This document shows positions 10,491 through 22,868 of a DNA stretch of 64,000 nt, piece by piece (the stretch's first letter is position 1; each line of letters begins with the position of its first letter). Position numbers and translations under genes: made by a program. A model generated the notes under the pieces. It was not told the DNA's origin. It worked only from the letters and a program-made list of their open reading frames with translations, and made no database searches. The DNA comes from Orobanche coerulescens (taxonomy: Eukaryota; Streptophyta; Magnoliopsida; Lamiales; Orobanchaceae): contig CM065809.1 in NCBI GenBank assembly GCA_033398695.1, positions 178,736,501 to 178,800,500 on the forward strand. Reading direction: 5' to 3'.

Positions 10491-12429
10491 TGTTAGAGAT
10501 ATGCCCTCGAATGCCACTCAGAGGATGAGAGAGTGAGAGCATATGTATTGTAATTATGAAAATTTAACAAAGCAATAATTATTTCTATATTATTGTATAT
10601 CACTGGCATTGTGATTTGATATATAAAATAATAGTCCTTGCCTTTGAGAGCAAACATTCTACTCCTTATGGAGATAAGGAGATAAGCACTGGAAGTATTT
10701 AGAGCTCGAATGCTTAACTCGTTCGCAAGTCGATAAAACTTAACTGGGCAATAAGTTTAGACAATACTTGTATAATGTGTACTTTGACATGTAGAGTGCC
10801 GTTATTCACTAAGGGTTAGTGGGAGCACACGTTATAGGTATGCTAGTGAGATTAGTATACTCGAACACGACTCACCTCGATTCGGTCACATGGATATCAC
10901 TCAGGGATTGTCAATGACTGGATCGAAAGGTTGTGATAGGTATACGTGGACCTTTGACTTGAGGTTTCAGTAGGAGATGTGCTTGTGACATTAAGTTAGT
11001 CATTAGAGTAGTTCGATCCAATCGCCGGTGGGTGAGGTCAACCTCGAAATGCAACTTAGTGGGCAAGTAGCAGTCTCTACTGAATACCAAGATAGAATTC
11101 TTTCTCCTGTAAGTGAGCAGGTAAATGTCCTATGCGGTTAATGGCAAATGAGATTATAAGTCTTTGGCCAAAGCATTTAGAGCTAGTTGTATTTGATACA
11201 CGAGAGCTCGACGATCTCGGTTGCATTAACAGAAAGCATAGTGTCAAATTCTGATGAGGTTTGACTTTTCCGTGACCCTAATACTTGACCGGGACATATG
11301 ATTGAAGGGTTTATACGTATACGGTATTCACGACATAATGGTTTTGGAATGATCCGATCATTCGTTCTTAGTTGGGTTACGATGCGAAGCACTAGGCTGC
11401 TAATCGTTATCCGTACTCCTTGGTTCCTCCCATTGCCGACTAAGACGGACCTACGAGTCGCGCACAAGGATATTTGATGGATAAATATGTATTTATTATC
11501 TCTTCATTAATATTGGATATTAGATATCTAATTTGATTTATTTGATAAATCATGCGGTCTAGTGAATTGAAATTAATTACTGGGTAATTAATTTAATTCA
11601 TAAATAATTATTTCTTAGAAATATATTATTATAATTTTGTATTTGATAAAATTAATTAATTGGATTAATTAATTAAGTATAAATACATTTGGGATAAAAC
11701 GAAGTGTATTTAACGGACTAGACACGCGAACGTCCGGTACATGAACCGAGTGGCTCGGCTCGTTTTCTCACCTAAAATCTAGTGGGCCCCCCCTCATTTT
11801 CCTCCCTTCCTTCCATGTGGTGTGTGTTGTGTGTTTAATTGTTTAATGGGTTGAAGACAAAAGGATGAGATTCCATATCTCATCATTTTGATATCATCTC
11901 CATTATATAATGTAAATATCTTCACATTATGTGTGGACTTGATATAACAAAGATACACACTCAACAATTCAAAGTGGATTCAGCCGTGAGTTCCAAAATA
12001 CAAGGGAGAAAATTTTTCTTTCATTTTCTAGTTCATCTTTGAGAGAAAGAAAAGGAAGAAGAGAAGAGAAGAAAAATACCGTATCAATTCCTAGCCGTGT
12101 TCTTTGAGAACGAATTGATATTTTATTTTTCCGATCAATATCCGACGCGTAATAACGTAGAGACATTCGGCAATTTCGGTGTTGGATCATTCAACAAGCT
12201 AAAACGAATTGGATTCGTGTTCGTGTCAGAATCGGAGAAAGCTTGTTCGGGTTTTCCTTCAAGATTATATCATCAAAGGACTACGAGGTAAGTATTCTTT
12301 GATTATCTTTCTCGTTATTTATATTCGTTTATATGATGCTTGATCGGTCCGTTTTGGGGTTTGGTTTTATCCGGTTGGACTGTTTTATTTTCCATTGCGT
12401 AATTCGATTTTAATTACCGAATCCCAACA
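10491..12429 (+). repeat. 5' LTR of the copia element
   Basis: It starts TGTTAGAGATATGCCC and ends ATCCCAACA, 1939 bases long. It matches 17916-19859 closely, with scattered differences. Many of these, such as those around 11245-11265 and 11375-11400, fall where the related solo LTR or the other copy has CAG or CTG. No gene is carried. Confidence 0.92.
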
Positions 12430-12430
12430 A

Positions 12431-12444
12431 TGGTATCGAGCCAG
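12431..12444 (+). other. Primer-binding site of the copia element, altered
   Basis: TGGTATCGAGCC follows the LTR by one base. The copy after the 3' LTR at 19861 reads TGGTATCAGAGCC. The difference is loss of the A in a CAG triplet. Confidence 0.8.
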
Positions 12445-14025
12445 TCTATGCGATCGTATATTCGATATTTGCATTTGGAATGCTTGATTTTTTTTTATGA
12501 TTTAGTATCATAAAAATTTTAATTGTTGATGTTTAATTGTTCATCTAAAAATTATTTTTCATGATTTTATGTTACAATATAAATCTATTTTTCTTTTGAA
12601 AAACTGATTTATTTGTGTAATATAAAAAAAATTAGAAAAATATTATTTTTGGATTCGATCTGAAAAAAATGAGCCGGAAAATTAGGACCACTGATCGCAA
12701 ATGGCCGGGCTGGATTTCAATTTGGCCAATTTAAAATTTAATTTGGCTGGGTTAAATGGCTGGTCAATTTTAAATTTAAATTTGGCTTGGCCCGGGCCTT
12801 GTGTTTTCCGACTCTGTTTTTATATTTCGTTCGGTAAATTAATTTTTCGCAAATTAAATTGGATTTAATTTGACTAAAATATAATTATGGTAATTTTATT
12901 TTAAGGGAATTAATTTAATGAAATATTTATTTTGTCCGGAGCAAATTAAAATTAACGGTTAAGTGAATTAATTGGACTAATTCTAATTGTTGGATTAATT
13001 TTTATTGATTAGATCAATTTTAGATTAATTATTATTGTCATTTATTTTAATGTAATTGTTGCATTAATTTTGAATGGGGATGTAGTTCATGGACCTAGTT
13101 TTGAATCGTTTGTTTTGTTCGATTGGGTTGTAAAGGCCGTTTTGAGCCTATTTATTTTACTAGAAAATTTGTATAGGATGCAATTTTTCAAATGTAAAAT
13201 TTATATGTAATGACGAAGACCGGAGGAAGATTCGCTCGAGAAGACGAAGATTCAAGACCGAAGACATGTAATTAGATTACGATGTTTTTGTTCTAGGAAC
13301 GGTCCATGAATCGCATGTTGTTAGTTTTAGGTTGTGTATGTTTTCATATTGTATGACAAACAAACAAACCGACAAACCGCGCTTATAAACGGATTAATGT
13401 GCAAAGTGTAACATATAATCGCGTTAATACTCCCACTTACAAACACTAAGTTATAAAGGTTACGAGGTTTCCTACCCTCCGTCAAACTCATGGAAAATTG
13501 AAATCTAAACCGGAATATTATTCTTCCGAGTATGTCGGGGTAATATTTTTGGGGAAAGTTGATAAATTCCTAGAGTGCATTAGATGCCTTTGGTTGTGAC
13601 AAATCAAACCCCTATAAACCGTATGGGTTGCCGGGTAAGATTCAATTGTCAGACTAATAGGAGTTGACGGTTTAAACTTACATAGTTCAGCGAGCCATAG
13701 AAACCGAATGGGTTGAGGGCAAGCGAACTAGGGGTAAAAGAAGATCGAATCATCCATTAGATGGGTTGGTATTAGACACCACTTTATAAAGAATAATAGA
13801 ATAGAAACCGTATGGGTTGCCCTCTATTAAACTTTGTAAAGAAATCGATCACCACTATGAAGTCACCCAAGACTTCCGGATTTAACATGGGAGTGTATAA
13901 ATGCCGATAAAATAGTGGGAGCCGAGTTATGAATAAAGAAAGTCCTTAAATTCTTTACTCGGATCATAATTATATAATCACTAACGAATCTTAAATTATT
14001 CTCTGCAGTTAACAAAACTCTCAAT
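12445..14025 (+). other. Untranslated leader of the copia element
   Basis: About 1.6 kb of AT-rich sequence without a supported reading frame, lying between the primer-binding site and gag. Its first 470 bases are repeated, with changes, at 19860-20353. Nothing else was recognised in it. Confidence 0.6.
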
Positions 14026-14835
14026 ATGACAATGAACCCACTCGCTATACTACTTGAAAAGAACGTCCTGACTGGTCCGAACTATGTGGATCGGCGGAAC
14101 TTGAGGATTGTCCTAACTATGGAAATGCTGGGATACGTCTTGGAGGCGGACATCCCAGCGGCTCCTGCAAGAACCCGAGCAAATCAGGAAGATGTCGATG
14201 CCCATGAGAAATGGGTAAAAGACGACATAAGAGTGCGAGGGTACATGTTAGGCTCAATGACCAATGAGCTTCAACGTGCCCATGAAAAGATGACATCTTC
14301 AAGAGCCATCTTAGCGCACCTGGCTGAGCTCTATGGAGAGCATAGCCGAACTGCTAGATATGAGATATCAAAGCAATTATTCGGCGCCAGGATGAAGGAA
14401 GGAGAGAGGGTTGGGGACCATGTCCTCAAGATGATCTCGATGATTGAGAGATTGGAAGCTCTTGATTTTCGATGTATGCATCTCTCCAAATCGACCTTAT
14501 CCTGCAGTCACTTCCGACTCCTTTTCACAATTTGTCATGAACTTCAACCGCAATGAGATTGCCTGTAACTTAGTCGGGCTAAGGAACAAGCGACAGCCCC
14601 AGTCTCGAGATGAAGACAAAGGAAAGGAAGCCGCACTTGTGATTTCTTAAGGACTTGGAAGTCCAAGAATAAGAAGAAAAAGAACAAGAAGCGATTAGGT
14701 CCAATAGACAAGATCGACAAGGGAAAGGGCAAGGCCCCAATAGTTCAAAAGAGCAAGGGGGCCAAGAAAACGGATGTATGCCTCAACTGCGGTGAGCTAG
14801 GCCCTTTGGAAGAGGTACTGTCCAAAGCTTGACCG
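14026..14835 (+). pseudogene. gag: Copia gag, frameshifted
   Basis: The start is MTMNPLAILLEKNVLTGPNY, the usual opening of a copia Gag of the UBN2/retrotran_gag type. The body runs to ERLEALDF near 14470. After a frame change it continues with an FVMNFNRNEIACNLVGLRNK block (about 14530-14595). A single zinc-knuckle beginning (VCLNCGEL, about 14775-14800) loses its frame before its His and last Cys. Gag would form the particle shell; this copy cannot. Confidence 0.8.
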
Positions 14836-16175
14836 TAATGCGCCTTCGTGCGGAACTCGGTTTTAGAAACAAATTGTTCTCAGAATCGTATATTCTACTT
14901 CTTGGATACTTGATTCGGTCGAGTTCTCGATTTGTACAATAAATCGGGATCTGGAACGAAGTAGGAAGTCGATTCGGGGAGGTGATGGTCACCGTCGGAA
15001 GTGGGCATAGTGTCGAGGCTTCGATATCGGATCCCTTATGTTGGATTTAGTATCTGGTTTTCGTCTTACGTTAGCTGATGTACTTGTTTTGCCCAAGGGG
15101 CACAAATATATTGTTTCAATTACTGTCATGGACCGAAAGGGTTTTCACTTCTTTATTGGAGATGGGTCCTGTCGTATTTATTTTAGAAATAAATTGGTTG
15201 TATCGCTACATTATTAAATGGTTTATACCATTTAAATCTAAAGAATAAAACAACCGTGAACACTATAACTAGGAAGCGTGGTAGGGATGAAACAGACCAA
15301 GCACTTAAGTGGCATCTTAGACTTGGTCATATCGGTCGTACCAAGGTTCATAAAATGGAGAAAGATGGGCTTACGGGTCCATTGGGATCGATCCCTATCC
15401 AACTTGTGAATCTTGCCTTCAAGGCAAAATGACTAAGTTACCCTTCGCAAGGACTTTTGAAAGAGTCAAAAACTTGGATTGATCCATACCGACGTCTGTG
15501 GCCCTTTTGAAGTGGCACGAGACGGCTTTCGATTTCATTACATTCACCGATGACCATACCGTATGGATTCGTGTACTTAATGAAACATAAGTCTGAAGCT
15601 TTTGATAAATTCAAGGAATTTAAAGCCCTAGTTGAAAATCAAACAGTAACCGTGTTAAGACTCTTGGTCGGGAATCGGGTGGTGAGTACATGAGTACCGA
15701 ATTTGATGAGTTCTTAAAGGAACTAGGAATAGTGTCACAATTCACTCCTCCAGCTACTCCACAATTAAATGGTGTATCAGAAATAAGGAACCAAACCTTG
15801 TTGGACATGGTTCGCTCCATGCTTAACTATACTGATCTACCGATTTATCTGTGGGGTTACGCACTCCTTACTGCTGTGCATATCTTGAACAGATGTCCTT
15901 CCAAATCCGTTCCTAAGACTCCCCACGAGATGTGGAGAGGTAGGAAACCAAGTCTTAATCACATTAGGATTTGGGGATGCCCTGCTTATGTCAAGAAGAC
16001 TAAAGTAGAGAAATTGGAAACTAGGTCTGTGAAAGGTCGTTTCATAGGATATCCAGGGGATTCCATGGGATATCTATTCTACATGCACGAAGATCATAGG
16101 ATCATCGTTGCTATACAAGCACACTTCTGGAAGATCGGTTTATTCAGAAGGAGGGCAGTAGAAATATTTCTTTAG
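14836..16175 (+). pseudogene. pol: Copia protease/integrase region, heavily degraded
   Basis: Protease is barely recognisable at about 14990-15110. The GAG-pre-integrase domain is visible at about 15300-15390 (KWHLRLGHIGRTKVHKM), with its Cys pair at about 15405-15430 (CESCLQGK). The integrase core starts at about 15482 with HTDVCGPF (first Asp). The clean stretch from 15690 to about 16130 carries EFLKELGIVSQFTPPATPQ, the N-Q-T-L-L-D-M-V helix region and the MWRGRKPSL and IWGCPAYV blocks. Several frame changes and stops separate these pieces. Integrase before RT is the diagnostic order for Ty1/copia. Confidence 0.8.
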
Positions 16176-16207
16176 AAGAAATAAAAGAAACACCAAATGA
16201 GACACCT

Positions 16208-17900
16208 ATGCAAGATATTAGAACCCAACCTTCTGAAATACAAACACAACCTCGCAAGTCTAGTAGAATTTCCCAATTACCTGAGAGGTATGGCTATCTG
16301 CATCAAGAGGAACTGGGTGTCCATGAGATGACAGAAAGTAGTCAAGAGAATGATCCTTCTACATACGACCAAGCGATGGTAGATGTTGACTCCACCAAGT
16401 GGCAAGAAGCTATGGAAGCTGAGATAGACTCAATGCATGCTAATCATGTCTGGACTTTAGTAGATCGTCCTAAAGGCATAATGCCTATTGGAAACAAATG
16501 GATCTATAAAAGAAAGACTGATGGAGATGGCAAGGTTGATACCTATAAAGCCAGGCTTGTGGCAAAGGGTTATTCCCAAAGAGAAGGAATCGATTACTTC
16601 GAGACCTTCTAACCTGTAGCTATGATTAAGTCTATTCGCATGATGCTTGCCATAGCAGCCCACTTAGATTATGAAATATGGCAAATGGATGTGAAAACGG
16701 CATTCCTAAATGGATTCCTCGAGGAGGAGATTTACATGGAACAGCCTAAGGGATTCATATCTCAAACCAATATTCATAAAGTATGCAAACTTCAGCGTGC
16801 CATTTATGGACTGAAGCAAGCTTCACGGAGTTGGAATCTTCGTTTTAACGAGCAGTCAAAGAGTTTGATTTTGTCCAAAACGAAGAGGAGCCCTGTATTT
16901 ACAAGAAGGTTAGTGGGAGCAAAATTGTGTTCTTAATACTATATGTAGATGACATTCTACTTATAGGAAACGACGTAGGAATGCTCGATTACGTGAAAGC
17001 TTGGCTTTCTAAAGAGTTCTCAATGAAAGACTTGGGAGAAGCTACCTATATTACAGGTATTCGTCTCTACCGGATAGAGCGAAAAGAATGTTAGGTCTTT
17101 CCCAAGCCCTCTATATAGAAAAGATCTGAAGCGATTTAGGATGGAAGATTCTAAAAGAGGGTTCCTTCCTATGCAACATGGTGCAAAACTTTCCTTAGAG
17201 ATGTGTCCTCAAAGTGAGGAAGACAGAAAGGAAATGAGTAAGGTGCCCTATGCTTCGGTAGTAGGTAGCCTCATGTATGCTATGATTTGCACTAGACCGG
17301 ACATTGCCTATGCTGTGAGCGTAGTAAGTCGGTTTCAGTCAAATCCAGGCGAGAACATTGGATCGTCAAAGAACATTCTTAAGTACCTAAGGAGGACTAA
17401 AGACTTGGTTCTTACATACGGCGGTGGAGAAATTAGAGTGATGGGCTATACAGACTCAGACTTTTCGGGGGACATGGATGCTCAGATGTCCACATCAGGA
17501 TATATCTTCACTCTGAATGGTGGGGCAGTTTCTTGGAGAAGTGCCAAGCAAAGTTCGACTGCAATCTCTACATGTCAAGCCGAATACCAGGCAGCCACGG
17601 AGGCTGCTAAAGAAGCTTTTTGGATTAATGGTTTCTAATGCGGAGAAGTCCGTGACGCTGTTTTGTGACAACGACGGAGCTGTTGCACAGGCTAAGGAGC
17701 CTAGGGCTCACCACAATACCAAACATATTGCGAGAAAATATCATTTTGTGAGAGAAATGGTTCAGGAAGGAAATGTCATACTGCAGAGAGTAGACACAGC
17801 AAATAACGTTGCTCATCCGCTTACCAAGCCACTATCTCAGAAGGTCTTAGAGAGACATCTGGAGAGTATGGGTATTAGATACCATAGTTTGTGGCATTGA
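16208..17900 (+). pseudogene. pol: Copia reverse transcriptase and RNase H, degraded
   Basis: Reverse transcriptase begins at about 16380 (WQEAMEAEIDSM), with NKWIYKRK and ARLVAKGYSQREGIDY. A TAA at 16610-16612 lies within the conserved F-S-P-V-A block. The reading then continues with WQMDVKTAFLNG (about 16680-16715) and the catalytic YVDD (about 16943-16955) in another frame. RNase H is at about 17440-17890, with YTDSDFSGD, SAKQSS, CQAEY and LFCDNDGA, ending with a typical copia C-terminus. At least three frame changes are visible. Confidence 0.85.
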
Positions 17901-17915
17901 GTGCAAGTGGGAGAT
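17901..17915 (+). other. Polypurine tract of the copia element
   Basis: GTGCAAGTGGGAGAT directly precedes the 3' LTR start TGTTAG, the common arrangement in plant copia elements. Confidence 0.8.
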
Positions 17916-19859
17916 TGTTAGAGATATGCCCTCGAATGCCACTCAGAGGATGAGAGAGTGAGAGCATATGTATTGTAATTATGAAAATTTAACAAGGCAA
18001 TAATTATTTCTATATTATTGTATATCACTGGCATTGTGATTTGATATATAGAATAATAGTCCTTGCATTTGAGAGCAAACATTCTACTCCTTATGGAGAT
18101 AAGGAGATAAGCACTGGAAGTGTTTAGAGCTCGAATGCTTAACTCGTTCGCAAGTCGATAAAACTTAACTGGGCAATAAGTTTAGACAAGACTTGTATAA
18201 TGTGTACTTTGACATGTAGAGTGTCGGTATTCACTAAGGGTTAGTGGGAGCACACGTTATAGGTATGCTAGTGATATTAGTATACTCGAACACGACTCAC
18301 CTCGATTCGGTCACATGGATATCACTCAGGGATTGTCAATGACTGGATCGAAAGGTTGTGATAGGTATACGTGGACCTTTGACTTGAGGTTTTGAGAGGA
18401 GATGTGCTTGTGACATTAAGTTAGTCATTAGAGTAGTTCGATCCAATCGCCGGTGGGTGAGGTCAACCTCGAAATGCAACTTAGTGGGCAAGTAGCAGTC
18501 TCTACTGAATACCAAGATAGAATTCTTTCTCCTGTAAGTGAGCAGGTAAATGTCCTATGCGGTTAATGGCAAATGAGATTATAAGTCTTTGGCCAAAGCA
18601 TTTAGAGCTAGTTGTATTTGATACACGAGAGCTCGACGATCTCGGTTGCATTAACAGAAAGCATAGTGTCAAGTTACGTAGGGTTTGACTTTTCCGTGAC
18701 CCTAATACTTGACCGGACATATGATTGAAGGGTTTATACGTATACGGTATTCACGACATAATGGTTTTGGAATGATCCGATCATTCGTTCTTAGTTGGTT
18801 CTGATGCAAGCACTAGGCAAGCTAACTGTTATCCGTACTCCTTGGTTCCTCCCATTGCCGACTAAGACGGACCTACGGAGTCGCGCACAAGGATATTTGA
18901 TGGATAAATATGTATTTATTATCTCTTCATTAATATTGGATATTAGATATCTAATTTAATTTATTTGATAAATCATGCGGTCTAGTGAATTGAAATTAAT
19001 TACTGGGTAATTAATTTAATTCATAAATAATTATTTCTTGGAAATATATTATTATAATTTTGTATTTGATAAAATTAATTAATTGGATTAATTAATTAAG
19101 TATAAATACATTTGGGATAAAACGAAGTGTATTTAACGGACTAGACACGCGAACGTCCGGTACATGAACCGAGTGGCTCGGCTCGTTTTCTCACCTAAAA
19201 TCTAGTGGGCCGCCTCCTTCATTTTCCTCCCTTCCTTCCATGTGGTGTGTGTTGTGTGTTTAATTGTTTAATGGGTTGAAGACAAAAGGATGAGATTCCA
19301 TATCTCATCATTTTGATATCATCTCCATTATATAATGTAAATATCTTCACATTATGTGTGGACTTGATATAACAAAGATAGACACTCAACAATTCAAAGT
19401 GGATTCAGCCGTGAGTTCCAAAATAGAAGGGAGAAAATTTTTCTTTCATTTTCTAGTTCATCTTTGAGAGAAAGAAAAGGAAGAAGAGAAGAGAAGAAAA
19501 ATACCGTATCAATTCCTAGACGTGTTCTTTGAGAACGAATTGATATTTTATTTTTCCGATCAATATCCGACGCGCAATAACGTAGAGACATTCGGCAATT
19601 TCGGTGTTGGATCATTCAACAAGCTAAAACGAATTGGATTCGTGTTCGTGTCGGTAACCGGAGAAAGCTTGTTCGGGTTTTTCCTTCGAAGATTATATCA
19701 TCAAAGGACTACGAGGGTAAGTATTCTTTGATTATCTTTCTCGTTATTTATATTCGTTTATATGATGCTTGATCGGTCCGTTTTTGGGGTTTGGTTTTAT
19801 CTGGTTGGACCATTTTATTTTCCGCTGCGTAATTCGATTTTAATTACCGAATCCAAACA
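17916..19859 (+). repeat. 3' LTR of the copia element (or shared central LTR)
   Basis: It starts TGTTAGAGATATGCCC and ends AATCCAAACA, 1944 bases long. A second primer-binding site and leader follow it directly, which is abnormal for a 3' LTR. This suggests a tandem or unequally recombined array with the order LTR, internal, LTR, partial internal. Confidence 0.9.
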
Positions 19860-20353
19860 GTGGTATCAGAGCCAGGTCTATGCGATCGTATATTCGATAT
19901 TTGCATTTGGAATGCTTGATTTTTTTTTTATGATTTAGTATCATAAAAATTTTATTTGTTGATGTTTAATTGTTCATCTAAAAATTATTTTTCATGATTT
20001 TATGTTACAGTATAAATCTATTTTTCTTTTGAAAAACTGATTTATTTGTGTAATATAAAAAAATTAGAAAAATATTATTTTTTGGATTCGGGACGAAAAA
20101 AATGAGCGGAAAAATTAGGACCGGCAACTGGTCACGGATCGCTGGGCTGGTTGGCTGGCTGGCTGGCCGGGCTGGCGGGGCTGGCTGGCCGGGCTGAGCT
20201 GGTCAATTGGCTGGGCTGGCTGGCTGGCTGGCACTTTGCCGGGCCGCGGGCTTGGCCCGGGCCTTGTGTTTTCCGACTCCGTTTTTATATTTCGTTCGGT
20301 AAATTAATTTTCCGCAAATTAAATTGGATTTAATTTGACTAAAATATAATTAT
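19860..20353 (+). mobile_element. Second, truncated copia leader after the 3' LTR
   Basis: A primer-binding site (TGGTATCAGAGCC from 19861) and about 490 bases of leader repeat the sequence at 12430-12898. Homology stops after AAAATATAATTAT at 20353. A GGCTG-rich microsatellite at about 20135-20235 is expanded here, where the first copy has AT-rich text instead. Confidence 0.85.
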
Positions 20354-20932
20354 AATATTGTAGCAAATTATATTACGTAACACTTATTCCGTTGCGTACG
20401 TTACACGTACGTTGACTTGCTACAGTATTATACTCGTATTACGTACGTAATACACCCTGTATAACGTACGTAACTCCATCCGTTGACTCACCTGTCCACA
20501 TCTGCGCGCCAAAGCCGCCGACCGCCCAACTGTCCGATTCCTCTTGTTACGTACGTAATGTCTCGCCATAACGTCACGTAACTCTTGTGATTTAGCGTCG
20601 TAAGTCTTCAACATTAGCGTCGCTAAGTATTCTATACTTAGCCAATTTCAATCACGCTTTGTCTCGACATACCGAAAACACATATACACTTACTGAATAC
20701 TTATACTGAATCCAATAACATCCTTATACGATATACTCTATATCGAAAGTACGATAACCTGATACACAATATCCTCAAATGCAACTGTCGACCAGATACG
20801 ACAATTATACCGATACTGACATCTCAGTCTTTTATTTATTTATTTTATCCATACTGTACAGATTCCACGCTGTACAATATAACTCGGATAAAATAATATC
20901 AAACAACAGTAGTAGAAATTCCGGATATTACA
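20354..20932 (-). repeat. U3 part of an antisense gypsy LTR
   Basis: The right end, CCGGATATTACA, is the reverse complement of an LTR start of the form TGTAATATCCGG, similar to Gypsy-1. Degenerate palindromes such as TTACGTACGTAA lie at about 20380-20620, as in other gypsy U3 regions here. The CTTAGCCA and GTCTCGACATACC blocks (about 20637-20675) recur at 45190-45240. It is probably the far side of the LTR remnant at 9909-10490. Confidence 0.6.
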
Positions 20933-22192
20933 ACATGTACTCTTTTAATGTGAATAAACTATTTTAAGTACTGGAAACCTAATTAGTACCGAGCATTACA
21001 CTATGAATATTTAGATGCAATGGGTGCAATTCATGGGTTGATAAAACATTACACTATGAACATTTAAAATAAATACAATACATTACATATAACTAATTAC
21101 ATAGACTAAAAGAATTCTACACGGAAAAAGCGTTACGGATGAGTCCTTATTCATATTAAAAGACTACATGTGAAAAGACTATTTTAATTGTAACTTTAAA
21201 TGTAAACAAAATAATTTAAATACAAAAGTTATGATAACATCATAATTAAATCCTCTAAAATAAATACAATACAAATTCTCTAATAGGTATCTAACTACCG
21301 GCATATCATTCAAGCGTCTGCAACCAATGCTCATTCAAGCGTTTGCAACCAAAGACCGTGCATCGCACGGGTTGAATCAAGCCTCGTTAATAAATATTCT
21401 TAGGTCTGGTTGGACGAATGGTTTTGATAAATTTAGTTAGGCAATGATTTAGTTATGCTTGGGGTGTATTAGTAAACTCAATTCAATAACTTAATAGTTG
21501 TCTCCACTTAAAATATAATAATGTAATCAATTCTTATAACTTAATAAGTTCTTATTTCTTTCTTATTGAAAATATATCAAATTAATCGCACTTTCATGAT
21601 TTTTGATTTGAGATGCATATTGCGTTTCTAAAAATATTAAACAAAAAAGTAGAAGTATATCGCGCATAGTTATAGCTAATAAATTCAAATGAGCAGTATG
21701 ATGAAGACACAAGAATAATGTAATAATTTCAAAAATCAGTATGCTGCACATAATAACAGTGTAAAAAGTTCAAAATAATAGTAGGATAAACACAAATAGC
21801 ACTGGAATTTTGAAAAACCAAGTGACTGAATTGAAAATATTTTTTATCAAAAGTTTATCATCACACATAATAGCAGTATGATAAGTTCAAAGTTGCAGTA
21901 TATCAAACACATAATAGCAATACAATAAGTTCATAATAACGGTTTGCAGGATTGTCTTTTTTAGTGTGTACTTCGACTATAAAGTATGAACTATTACACT
22001 GGTATTATGCGTTGGGTATACCACTAATATGCACTCATTGGAGTATTAATATTGATTCCAGATGTAATTCCTTATTCACAAAAATTGCACTGTTAATATT
22101 TCCAGTGTTGCTATTATACAAATTTACTGCTTATATAGATATATTATATTGTTGCTATTATATAACTATACTGTTTTCAATTTTCTTGTGCA
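20933..22192. other. Non-coding AT-rich stretch with a GC-rich hairpin
   Basis: No supported gene is seen. A short hairpin, CCGTGCATCGCACGG, lies at 21356-21370. Read on the minus strand it has the same context (ACGAGGC followed by ACCCGTGCG) as sites near 32500 and 38090. Confidence 0.5.
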
Positions 22193-22201
22193 TTTTTTAT
22201 A
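22193..22201. repeat. 9-bp target-site duplication of the MULE (left copy)
   Basis: TTTTTTATA is repeated exactly at 32222-32230, next to the other terminal inverted repeat. Nine bases is the usual target duplication of Mutator-like elements. The sequence is of low complexity, but both copies abut the inverted repeats. Confidence 0.75.
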
Positions 22202-22320
22202 GTGGGAATCAATTTTTTAATACCGAATCATAAAATTGATGAGTTTTATATCCCCATTAATAAAACTATAAGTTTTTAGTACCATTTTGATTAAAAAGAC
22301 TAAAATGTCCTCTCTTTTGT
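22202..22320 (+). repeat. Left terminal inverted repeat of the MULE
   Basis: It starts GTGGGAATCAATTTTTTAAT and contains TATATCCCCATT and AAAACTATAAGTTTTT. The reverse complement of 32105-32221 gives the same blocks in the same order. A third copy occurs as the reverse complement of 34565-34684. Confidence 0.88.
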
Positions 22321-22597
22321 TGTAATGTTGACTTCTCACTTTTTTTTATTTAATTTAAACTATTTTTCTTCTCTTTTTTTCTTTTTTACTTTCCTCATCT
22401 GCTCTGATCGATATTAATGTCCAACAACCAAAATTTAACTACAAATATATACATCAAAACAACACAACCATGTCTGACAAAGGGTCTCTCAAAAATCTTA
22501 TAAAAATCACAAGATTATTCGAAAAGAAAAGTTGACGTTCAAATAGGTATGCATCAGTATTTGACCGCTGGGGAAAAAAAATTCCCGACCAGTTCTT

Positions 22598-22800
22598 ACG
22601 GACACGATCGCTGCACACGATGGGAAGCCACCGTGTGCAACGATCGTGTGCAACGGTCGTGTCTAACGACCTTGACATCGTGCGCACAACTAACGTGTTC
22701 ACAATCGTTTAACACAATCGTCTACAATCGTGTGCAGCGATCGTGTTCATGGCCAGAAACTTGCACATGGTACTATACGACCGTGTGCATCGGTCGTGTC
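22598..22800. repeat. Palindrome array 1 of the MULE, upstream of the transposase start
   Basis: Repeated short units such as ACACGATCGCTGCACACGAT and CGATCGTGTGCA fill this stretch. Many contain the self-complementary CGATCG core. It lies between the terminal repeat and the transposase ATG, in the likely promoter or leader. Confidence 0.7.
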
Positions 22801-22868
22801 TAAGGCAGACCGTTTTATAATATTGTTCGCTCAGTTTTCTGAATAGTTATTCATCTTTTTGTAATCAG

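Noticed and set aside
12445..14025. Possible extra gene in the long copia leader
   Set aside because: All frames are short and AT-rich; no start or domain is supported.
20151..20333. 60-codon ORF of Gly/Trp/Leu/Ala repeats
   Set aside because: It is a translation of the GGCTG microsatellite in the copia leader.
21952..22233. 93-codon hydrophobic ORF just left of the MULE
   Set aside because: AT-rich text gives hydrophobic residues by chance, and the frame runs across the MULE boundary and target duplication.
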